From: an uncultured Gemmatimonadota bacterium
GTDB taxonomy: Bacteria; Gemmatimonadota; Gemmatimonadetes; Gemmatimonadales; GWC2-71-9
Direction of reading: 5' to 3'
Assembly (NCBI GenBank): GCA_937961295.1
Contig: CALGOK010000107.1
Span: 1-11,701, forward strand
DNA: 11,701 bases
The notes under the pieces were generated by a model. The model saw nothing but the letters and a program-made list of their open reading frames with translations. It had not been told where the DNA came from and did no database searches. A program made the position numbers and the translations under genes. How positions within the stretch are numbered: position 1 is the stretch's first letter; each line of letters opens with the position of its first letter. Below, piece by piece: positions 1 to 4,861 of this stretch.

Positions 1-221
1 TGCGGTGCCACGGGGCAGGTGAGCGCGGCGAGCTCGCCGAGCGAGATGCCCGGCTGCAGGGCCAGCTGACGCAATGCGAACAACTGGGCTCCCGACAGAC
101 CGGACTCGCGCTCGGCGATGCGCTCGCGCAGGCGCACCGTGTGCGCCAGGCGCCGCCACGCTGCCAGCACCGGCTCGACGCCGCGCGGCAGCGCGGCCGG
201 ATCAGGACGCGGCGCGGCCAT
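1..221 (-). CDS. MarR-family transcriptional regulator, N-terminal part (runs off window)
   Basis: Only the first 73 codons are present. The ATG at 221-219 opens a frame beginning MAAPRPDPAALPRG. It continues through a helix (VEPVLAAWRRLAHTVRLRERIAE) into GLSGAQLFALRQLA and then ISLGELAALTCPVAP. This is the usual MarR order: dimerisation helix, helix 2 with a short Leu/Gln/Phe motif, then the start of the winged helix-turn-helix. An in-frame TGA two codons upstream fixes this ATG as the earliest possible start; no clear Shine-Dalgarno (SD) precedes it. It overlaps the upstream DUF2383 gene by 20 nt (202-221), so the two are probably one transcript from the promoter at 772-800, which would make autoregulation possible. 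Its ligand and targets cannot be inferred. Family assignment is fairly secure; the recognition helix and wing lie outside the window. Confidence 0.72.
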   Translation of the reverse strand, partial: MAAPRPDPAALPRGVEPVLAAWRRLAHTVRLRERIAERESGLSGAQLFALRQLALQPGISLGELAALTCPVAP

Positions 222-705
222 GCTTCATGTCGCTGAGGGTGTCGTGGATCGCGAACACGCGCTGGGCCTGGACGTCGAGCACGGCGTGGACCGGCGCGGG
301 AAGGTCGGCGTCGAGTGCCCGGCGGTACGCCTTCACCGCTTCGTCTTCGGCGCGCTCGCATTCGTTGACGAGCGCCTTGTCGCCCTTGGGTGAGAGCTTC
401 TGGCGCACCTGCATCCAGACGCGATGCATCGAGCCGTCCAGCGTGCCGTCATCATCAGGCTCGCCGCCGGCGTCCTTCACCAGCGGACGGAGGGCACGCG
501 CGAACGACGCGCGTTCCTGCCGGGCGCGCTCGAACAGTCCCTTCAATGTCGTGGACTCGGCCAGCTCGGCCGCCTTCTCGAATCCCTCCTCCGCGTCGCG
601 GTTGAGGGCGAGCAGGCCATTCAAGAGATCAGCGCGCTCGGCGAAGCGGCGCGGTTGCGGTTCGTCGTGGACCGGGCGGTCGGTCGTCGCAGTGGACCGG
701 ACCAT
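202..705 (-). CDS. DUF2383 / PA2169-family four-helix-bundle (ferritin-like) protein
   Basis: This 167-residue protein resembles the PA2169 family: LLNGLLALNRDAEEGF (residues 28-42), an ARQERASFARAL helix (61-72), GGEPDDDGTLDGSMHRVW (80-97), and ECERAEDEAVKAY (115-127). Conserved acidic residues E39/E40, E65, E118/E121 and H154 sit where ferritin-like bundles bind metal. The family is cytoplasmic and often stress-associated; no reaction is established. A longer reading frame reaches back to 768, but the promoter places the transcription start near 765, and the ATG at 705 has an AAAGGAG SD about 5 nt upstream, so 705 is the better start. The stop lies inside the overlapping marR gene. Charged, poorly conserved N- and C-terminal tails flank the bundle. 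Family call is good; function is unknown. Confidence 0.82.
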   Translation of the reverse strand: MVRSTATTDRPVHDEPQPRRFAERADLLNGLLALNRDAEEGFEKAAELAESTTLKGLFERARQERASFARALRPLVKDAGGEPDDDGTLDGSMHRVWMQVRQKLSPKGDKALVNECERAEDEAVKAYRRALDADLPAPVHAVLDVQAQRVFAIHDTLSDMKHGRAAS

Positions 706-756
706 GGGGTCTCCTTTCGTCGGATCGGCGGGGGACGAAGGGGTACGCCAGTTTGG

Positions 757-800
757 TTTGGCGCCCAAATGAATATATGGGAACCCAACTGTCGTGTCAA
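757..800 (-). promoter_or_regulatory. Near-consensus sigma70 promoter with two palindromes, upstream of DUF2383-marR
   Basis: On the minus strand, TTGACA (800-795, perfect -35) is followed by a 17-nt spacer and TATATT (777-772, 5 of 6 matches). Expected transcription start is about 765, giving a leader of about 60 nt before the SD and ATG at 705. Two small inverted repeats sit on it. TGGG-AA-CCCA (778-787) lies inside the spacer, and TTTGG-CGC-CCAAA (757-769) spans the start site. Their centres are about 20 bp apart, roughly two helical turns. This is a plausible operator pair for the cotranscribed MarR protein; that part is inference. Confidence 0.75.
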
Positions 801-836
801 ATCAAAGGGCCCGTCACCGGTCGGCGACGGGCCCTT
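795..836 (-). terminator. Intrinsic terminator downstream of tRNA-Gln
   Basis: An 11-bp perfect stem is formed by AAGGGCCCGTC (805-815) and GACGGGCCCTT (826-836) with a 10-nt loop. On the minus strand it is followed by the T-rich run TTTGATTTGACA. It begins 4 nt after the tRNA-Gln discriminator base. The end of the T-run is also the -35 hexamer of the next promoter, so terminator and promoter share bases. Confidence 0.85.
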
Positions 837-839
837 CAG

Positions 840-912
840 TTGCCCCTCCTGGGATCGAACCAGGACTCTCCTGATCCAGAGTCAGGCGTGTTGCCAGTTA
901 CACCAAGGGGCA
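840..912 (-). tRNA. tRNA-Gln (anticodon CTG)
   Basis: The minus strand gives a complete cloverleaf. The acceptor TGCCCCT pairs with AGGGGCA, including the weak U1-A72 pair typical of tRNA-Gln. The anticodon stem CCTGA/TCAGG encloses the loop CTCTGGA, so the anticodon is CTG and reads CAG. The T arm carries GGTTCGATCC. The discriminator would be the A at 840 and the next bases read CT, so CCA is not encoded and must be added after 3' processing. It lies between the HD-GYP gene and its own terminator, with a separate promoter at 929-957. Confidence 0.95.
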
Positions 913-928
913 GTGGTCCGGACTGGCC

Positions 929-957
929 AAAGTAGCGGCGACGCGGCCCCGACGCAA
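929..957 (-). promoter_or_regulatory. Promoter of tRNA-Gln
   Basis: On the minus strand TTGCGT (957-952) and TACTTT (934-929) are separated by exactly 17 nt. Each hexamer matches consensus at about 4 of 6 positions. The predicted start is about 10 nt upstream of the mature tRNA 5' end. It lies just beyond the HD-GYP stop codon, so the tRNA need not depend on read-through. Confidence 0.6.
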
Positions 958-974
958 CGCGCCGGAGGCCCCGA

Positions 975-2576
975 TCAGGCCGCCCGGCCGGTGCTCTCGT
1001 CGGACCCGTTTTCCCCCCGCTCGTCGGCGGGGATCCCCTTGAACCAGCCGCCGAGTGCCTCGGTCGCCACCGGGCAAAGCTCCCCTGCTGCCACCAGCTC
1101 GTCGAGTCGGGCCAGCACCGCCTCGATCGGCATCGCCCGGCGATAGGGGCGGTCGGCGGAGAGCGCCTCGCACACGTCGGCCACGGCGAGCACCCGCGCC
1201 GCCGCCCCCAGCTCCTCGCCCTTGAGGCCGAGGTGGTAGCCGCTGCCGTCGAGCCGCTCATGGTGCGCCGCCGCGGTGGCGGCGAACTGGCGGAACCGGC
1301 TCACCCGCTTGAGGATGTCGAAGGTGTGATTGGTGTGGCGGCGCATCACCTCGAACTCGACGGGGTCGAGCGGCGCCGGCTTGTCGAGGATGGTGTTGCT
1401 GACGCTCAGCTTGCCGATGTCGTGCAGCAGCGCGGCGCGACGCAGCGTGCGCAGGTCGCGCCGCGACATCCCCAGCTCGCCACCGGTCCGCACCGCCAGG
1501 AAGGCGACGTTCTGCGAGTGCCGCGCCGTGTACGGACTCTTGGCGTCGATCACCTTGGCGAACGCCTCCGCGACCGTGTCGAGCTGGCGCTCGTCGCAGT
1601 GCACCACGCGGTCCTCGGGCTCCCGGGCACGCAGCGCGGCGATCAGGTCGCCGTCGCGGATCGTGGCCCAGAACTCCGCGTCCATGCGGAACGCGTCGAG
1701 GCAATCCACCAGCACCGGGTCGAACCAGCGGCCCCGGCGCGCATGCGCCATGTCGTAGGCGGTGCGCACGTCGAATGCGTGCGCGAAGACCTCCACCGTC
1801 TGGGCCAGGCCGGCGATCCGCGCCAGCATCGGGATCCCCGAGCCGCGGATCCCGTACGGCATGCCGTTGCCGTCCCAGTGCTCGTCGAGTCCGCGAATCG
1901 CCTCGACCGACCCCTTGGGGAGGCCGAGCATGCGGGCAATGTCGGCCCCGCGCTCGCAACGCGTCGCGATCATGTCGCGACCCGATCCCTTGGCGCGGGT
2001 GCCGAGCATCAGCGTGTGCCACGCGCGGGCCAGCCGCGACTTCCCCGGCATCGAATACTTGAAGGCGTACCGGGCCGCGTCGTGCCCGGCGGTCCAGTCG
2101 GTGAGCTTGTGGGCGTACTTGAGGAGCCGGTCGTCGGCACCGAACAGCTGGGACATGCGCGCCGAGTTGCTCGAGCAGCCGAGGTCCTTGAGCAGCAGGC
2201 CGTAGAACAGCGCCGCCTTCTGGTCGTCGGTGATGCCGAGCGCCTCGCCGATCCGCAGCCCGATCAGCGTGGTGCGCGCCGCGTGCCCGATCGCCTGGCC
2301 CTCGGTCAGGTCGAGCGCATGGGACAGCGACCCCACCACGTCGGCCAGCCGGATCCCGGTCGGCGACGGGTCGTCGCGGAGCGCCTCCGCGTCGGTCCCC
2401 GGCGCGGTGCGCAGCCCGGCCACGGCAGCGGTGGCGCCCGCCCGCCCCCCGCCCTCCCCCACCTGGAGCGGGGTCTGGGAGCGAGGGACGGCGGGCGCCG
2501 CCTCCCCCGGCCAGGTGCCGCGGGGGCGCCGGAGGCCGGTGGCAGAACTGGTCAGCGCGAGGAGCCGATCGGTCAT
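975..2576 (-). CDS. Tandem HD-GYP phosphohydrolase: degenerate N-terminal and intact C-terminal HD domain
   Basis: A 533-residue cytoplasmic protein with no membrane segment or sensor domain seen. The C-terminal unit (about 335-510) has the HD-GYP hallmarks: YTARHSQNV (349-357), HDIGK with H385/D386/K389, HHERLDGSGYH (438-447) and VADVCEALSADRPYR (465-479). HD-GYP proteins of this type hydrolyse cyclic di-GMP or related dinucleotides. The GYP triplet reads GYH here. Residues about 75-300 form a second, degenerate copy. Its HD equivalent reads KDLG (130-133), and DEHWDGNGMPYG (231-242) mirrors the HHE/GYP loop, so it is probably non-catalytic and perhaps regulatory. Residues 1-74 are low-complexity. 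The start is uncertain: the ATG at 2576 and the TTG at 2594 both lack an SD and sit just after the tRNA-Ala terminator. Substrate is not provable from sequence. Confidence 0.85.
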   Translation of the reverse strand: MTDRLLALTSSATGLRRPRGTWPGEAAPAVPRSQTPLQVGEGGGRAGATAAVAGLRTAPGTDAEALRDDPSPTGIRLADVVGSLSHALDLTEGQAIGHAARTTLIGLRIGEALGITDDQKAALFYGLLLKDLGCSSNSARMSQLFGADDRLLKYAHKLTDWTAGHDAARYAFKYSMPGKSRLARAWHTLMLGTRAKGSGRDMIATRCERGADIARMLGLPKGSVEAIRGLDEHWDGNGMPYGIRGSGIPMLARIAGLAQTVEVFAHAFDVRTAYDMAHARRGRWFDPVLVDCLDAFRMDAEFWATIRDGDLIAALRAREPEDRVVHCDERQLDTVAEAFAKVIDAKSPYTARHSQNVAFLAVRTGGELGMSRRDLRTLRRAALLHDIGKLSVSNTILDKPAPLDPVEFEVMRRHTNHTFDILKRVSRFRQFAATAAAHHERLDGSGYHLGLKGEELGAAARVLAVADVCEALSADRPYRRAMPIEAVLARLDELVAAGELCPVATEALGGWFKGIPADERGENGSDESTGRAA

Positions 2577-2591
2577 GCCCCGGGGAGGGGG

Positions 2592-2624
2592 CAAAAAGAA
2601 TGCCCACGCCGGATCGGCGTGGGC
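2592..2624 (-). terminator. Intrinsic terminator of tRNA-Ala
   Basis: A perfect 9-bp stem, GCCCACGCC (2602-2610) and GGCGTGGGC (2616-2624), has a 5-nt loop and is followed on the minus strand by ATTCTTTTTG. It starts 3 nt after the tRNA-Ala 3' end and ends about 15 nt before the HD-GYP ATG. That gene therefore needs read-through or an unseen promoter. Confidence 0.87.
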
Positions 2625-2627
2625 GTA

Positions 2628-2700
2628 TGGAGCTGAGGGGAGTCGAACCCCTGACCTCTGCAGTGCGATTGCAGCGCTCTCCCAACTGAGCTACAGCCCC
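2628..2700 (-). tRNA. tRNA-Ala (anticodon CGC)
   Basis: The minus strand folds into a full cloverleaf with acceptor GGGGCTG. Position 3 pairs as G3-U70, the classic alanine identity element. The anticodon stem CTGCA/TGCAG encloses ATCGCAC, giving anticodon CGC for GCG codons, which suits a GC-rich genome. The D arm (TAGCTCAGTTGGGAGAGC) and T arm (GGGGTTCGACTCCCC) are standard. The 3' end is A at 2628 followed by TAC, so CCA is not encoded. Confidence 0.96.
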
Positions 2701-2712
2701 GGGAAGGGCCGC

Positions 2713-2741
2713 AAGATACCGATCGGGGCTGGGCGCGGCAA
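2713..2741 (-). promoter_or_regulatory. Promoter of tRNA-Ala
   Basis: On the minus strand TTGCCG (2741-2736) and TATCTT (2718-2713) are spaced by 17 nt, with about 4 of 6 matches each. The predicted start lies a few bases upstream of the mature tRNA 5' end at 2700. It is about 20 bp from the heptad array that begins at 2761. Confidence 0.6.
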
Positions 2742-2760
2742 GCGGCCTCACACCAGCGAG

Positions 2761-2788
2761 TGAAGGGTGATGGGTGAAGGGTGAAGGG
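2761..2788 (+). repeat. Left terminal array: four TGAAGGG heptads (inverted copy at 3224-3251)
   Basis: Units are TGAAGGG, TGATGGG, TGAAGGG and TGAAGGG, followed by GG. The right array at 3224-3251, read on the minus strand, gives TGAAGGG, TGAAGGG, TAAAGGG and TGAAGGG. The two ends are thus 28-bp inverted repeats matching at 26 positions. Four GGG runs with 4-nt loops make the strand G-quadruplex capable. No such heptads are seen elsewhere in the window. Confidence 0.9.
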
Positions 2789-2868
2789 GGCGGCAGCGGC
2801 GGCCGATGGTACCCTGCCTCAGTCGTTCGATCACCTCGACAGGTCTCCCTTACTCCTCCTTCCCCCGG

Positions 2869-3216
2869 GTGAGAGACCATACCTCGCTGGTGGCGTGGCA
2901 ACTCGCCGACCGGATCGCCCTCGCCGTGTATGAAACCGCGACAGCGCACTGGAGCCCCAACCTCGCTCCGGCATGGGACCAGATCAGGCGGTCGGCGCTC
3001 TCTACGCCCCTCAACCTCGCCGAGGGGTACCGGTGGCGACCGGGGGCCCGATGGAGGTTCCACCTCCGGGTCGCCAACGGCTCCGCCCTCGAGACTACCG
3101 AGGCCCTTCGGTTCCTCCAGAAGCTTCACGGGATCGAGGAGGCAATCGCCCAACGATTGATCGCCGACTCGGAACGGTGCGAACGCCTCATCTGGGGTCT
3201 ATTGAGAAGGGAGTAG
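2869..3216 (+). CDS. Four-helix-bundle protein of the 23S rRNA intervening-sequence / Avd-like family
   Basis: This 115-residue protein carries the family hallmarks: an opening helix LVAWQLADRIALAVYE (7-22), IRRSALSTPLNLAEGY (39-54) and FHLRVANGSALETTEAL (64-80), then a final amphipathic helix. The family (TIGR02436) was named from 23S rRNA insertions and is structurally related to Avd of diversity-generating retroelements. Solitary copies have no known function. The start is uncertain: GTG at 2869 gives typical family length, while ATG at 2806 adds 21 unconserved residues; neither has an SD. It is the only gene between the two inverted heptad arrays and is on the strand opposite to its neighbours. 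Its codons include TAT, GAA, CTA, ACA and AGG, less GC-biased than the flanking genes, suggesting recent arrival. No reverse transcriptase, transposase or rRNA is adjacent. Confidence 0.82.
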   Translation: MRDHTSLVAWQLADRIALAVYETATAHWSPNLAPAWDQIRRSALSTPLNLAEGYRWRPGARWRFHLRVANGSALETTEALRFLQKLHGIEEAIAQRLIADSERCERLIWGLLRRE

Positions 3217-3223
3217 AAGTTTC

Positions 3224-3251
3224 CCCTTCACCCTTTACCCTTCACCCTTCA
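3224..3251 (-). repeat. Right terminal array: four TGAAGGG heptads on the minus strand
   Basis: Plus-strand units are CCCTTCA, CCCTTTA, CCCTTCA and CCCTTCA. They begin 7 nt after the four-helix-bundle stop codon. The outermost heptad supplies the TGA stop (3251-3249) of the cyclase gene that enters from the right. No obvious target-site duplication is seen when the bases outside the two arrays are compared. Confidence 0.9.
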
Positions 3252-4262
3252 CCGCGCGATCGGCAGCGCGACCGGCCGAAGCGGCGCCGCATCGGCTCCC
3301 CGCAGTCGCAGCGATCCGGCGATGAACGCGAACTCGTGCACGCCGTCGCGCGCGAGCTCCTCGAGGTTCACCAGTTCGAGGATCATCGCCCCCTGCTCGG
3401 CGAGCAGGTAGGTGTGCACCGGCACGTAGTCGTCGGGAAGCTCCGACGGGAACGCCTCGAGCGAGAGGTTGTCGGCACCGACGATCATCGCCCCCTTCTC
3501 CTCCACCAGGTATCGCGCCGCCGACATCCCGATGCCGGGCGAGTTGTCCATGTACGCCGCCGCATCGTCGTAGACGCGCATCCGGCCGGTGCGCACCAGC
3601 ACCACGTCGCCCTCGCGCAGCGACGTGCCCTGCCGCTCCAGCGCCTCGACCAGGTCGGCCCGCTCGATCCGGTAGCCGGCGGGGAGCATCGCCACTCCCT
3701 TGGCCGCCGCGACATCGATCAGCACGCCGCGCGCGATGATCGGCGGGATCGCCCCCGCGCTCGCCCGGGTCCAGCCGCGGTCCCCGAGGTGCTCGTCGGC
3801 TCGGAAGCCGTTCCAGATCCGGCCGTCGAGTCCGAAGTGGTTGGGTGCATCGATGTGCGTGCCCATGTGGGTGTACATCGAGATCGCCGCCCCGCTGTAG
3901 CTCACGTGCTCGTTCATCTCCCGGCCAAGCCCGAGCGGATCGTCGATCGCGGTGCCGTGGGGCGTGTGCGTCATCCACAGCCGGTAGTGCGGGTCGCCCG
4001 CCGCCTGCCAGCTCGGCATCCCGATCCGGTACTCCACCGAGAGGTCGTACACCTTGCCGCCCGCCACACGCGAGAGCACCTCGGCCCGACTCGCATCCGT
4101 CATCAGGTTGAGCCGGCCGATCTCGTCCGCCGGCCCCCACGGGCTGATCCCCACGTCTCGCGCGGTGCCTGCGCGCTCCGCCGGCCCCTGTGCCGCCAGC
4201 GCTCCCGCGCCGGCGACGATCGCCAGCGCCGCACCCGTTGCCATCATTCCCTGCCGCCGCAT
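3249..4262 (-). CDS. Exported cyclase-family (PF04199, kynurenine-formamidase-like) metal hydrolase
   Basis: A 337-residue protein. Residues 1-25 (MRRQGMMATGAALAIVAGAG, then ALAAQ) form a Sec-type signal peptide with likely cleavage after ALA, so it acts outside the cytoplasm. The metal site HMGTHIDAPNHF (132-143) is the family signature HxGTHxDxPxHF; VLVRTGRM (221-228) and GADNLSLEAFP (262-272) are further family blocks. Members hydrolyse amides or lactones such as N-formylkynurenine; this substrate is unknown. The ATG at 4262 is preferred because GGAGG lies 5 nt upstream and the signal peptide then starts correctly, although the frame extends to 4343. It lies 56 bp downstream of marR on the same strand, with a copy of the MarR site in between. 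Its stop codon is the first three bases of the heptad array at 3251, so its native 3' end may have been replaced. Confidence 0.84.
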   Translation of the reverse strand: MRRQGMMATGAALAIVAGAGALAAQGPAERAGTARDVGISPWGPADEIGRLNLMTDASRAEVLSRVAGGKVYDLSVEYRIGMPSWQAAGDPHYRLWMTHTPHGTAIDDPLGLGREMNEHVSYSGAAISMYTHMGTHIDAPNHFGLDGRIWNGFRADEHLGDRGWTRASAGAIPPIIARGVLIDVAAAKGVAMLPAGYRIERADLVEALERQGTSLREGDVVLVRTGRMRVYDDAAAYMDNSPGIGMSAARYLVEEKGAMIVGADNLSLEAFPSELPDDYVPVHTYLLAEQGAMILELVNLEELARDGVHEFAFIAGSLRLRGADAAPLRPVALPIAR

Positions 4263-4275
4263 CGCAACCTCCATA

Positions 4276-4292
4276 ATGTGTTGTAAACACGC
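4276..4292. promoter_or_regulatory. Predicted MarR operator, copy 2 (in front of the cyclase gene)
   Basis: ATGTGTTGTAAACACGC is identical over 17 bp to 4806-4822, and the match extends to 20 of 21 with flanking bases. The core is a perfect inverted repeat, GTGTT-GTA-AACAC (4278-4290). It ends about 13 bp before the cyclase ATG, close to the SD, so a bound repressor would block transcription start. A weak -10 (TACAAC on the minus strand) lies within it. Confidence 0.75.
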
Positions 4293-4318
4293 ATTCCCGC
4301 ACGAAAACGTCGCCCCGC

Positions 4319-4774
4319 TCAGGACAGCGCCAGCCTCCGGCACCCCTCGGTGATCGCGCGGAGCGTTGCCGCATCGAGCGGCGCGGTGGCCTCGCGGTGC
4401 ACCGCCAGCACCGCGGGGTCGAGCCGGTCGAGCAGCGCCAGGCCGCGCGCGGTGATCCTGGCGATCGACAACCGGCGGTCATCCTCCGACCGCTCCCGAC
4501 GCACCAGCCCGTCCCGCTCCAGTCGGTCGAGCAACCGGGTCACATCCGGCGCCCGGTTGATCAGCCGCTCCGCCACCGCAAACCGTGCCAACCCTTCCGG
4601 CTCCGCACCGCGCAGGATTCGCAGCAGGTTGTACTGGTCGTGGGTGATGTCGGCCCCCGCGCACACCTCCTCGAGGCGCGCGAGCAACCTGCTGGCCGCA
4701 ACGAGCACCGCCACCATCGCCTCCTGCCCCGGCCCGCCTCGACGAACCCGGGATCCCCCGGCACGTCCCGTCAT
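4319..4774 (-). CDS. MarR-family transcriptional regulator
   Basis: A 151-residue cytoplasmic regulator with the full MarR fold. An N-terminal dimerisation helix (about 18-40) precedes ITHDQYNLLRILRG (43-56), FAVAERLINRAPDVTRLLDRLERDGLV (65-91) as helix-turn-helix, and a wing with RSEDDRR (95-101). The C-terminal dimerisation helix follows to residue 150. MarR proteins usually repress until a small molecule binds. The ATG at 4774 is chosen because AGGAGG lies 8 nt upstream; an upstream in-frame ATG at 4804 falls inside the promoter and has no SD. The gene precedes the cyclase on the same strand and is divergent from the photolyase at 4862. Identical operator-like sites before it and before the cyclase predict control of both. 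Ligand unknown. Confidence 0.9.
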   Translation of the reverse strand: MTGRAGGSRVRRGGPGQEAMVAVLVAASRLLARLEEVCAGADITHDQYNLLRILRGAEPEGLARFAVAERLINRAPDVTRLLDRLERDGLVRRERSEDDRRLSIARITARGLALLDRLDPAVLAVHREATAPLDAATLRAITEGCRRLALS

Positions 4775-4800
4775 CGCGATCCCCTCCTGGAGTCGCCCCG

Positions 4801-4829
4801 ACATTATGTGTTGTAAACACGCTTGTCAA
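4801..4829 (-). promoter_or_regulatory. marR promoter with embedded operator, copy 1
   Basis: On the minus strand TTGACA (4829-4824) is a perfect -35. The -10 is either CATAAT (4808-4803, 15-nt spacer) or TAATGT (4806-4801, 17-nt spacer). The 17-bp site ATGTGTTGTAAACACGC (4806-4822) fills the spacer, so binding would exclude RNA polymerase. The leader would be about 20 nt and would contain the AGGAGG used by the ATG at 4774. The same site lies about 40-55 bp upstream of the photolyase ATG on the other strand. Confidence 0.78.
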
Positions 4830-4861
4830 GGGGCGGTCCCGGGCCGGACTACCCTTCGAGG

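Noticed and set aside
1233..2636. Long plus-strand reading frame opposite the HD-GYP gene
   Set aside because: It is an Arg/Val/His-rich shadow produced by high third-position GC. It shows no recognisable domain, while the minus strand encodes a clear HD-GYP protein.
2869..3216. Intervening sequence of a 23S rRNA gene
   Set aside because: No rRNA sequence is recognisable on either side; the flanks are a tRNA gene and a protein gene.
2761..3251. Diversity-generating retroelement (Avd-like gene)
   Set aside because: The protein is in the Avd/IVP superfamily, but no reverse transcriptase, template repeat or variable repeat is seen nearby.
2761..3251. Conventional insertion sequence
   Set aside because: Inverted ends exist, but there is no transposase and no target-site duplication could be seen.
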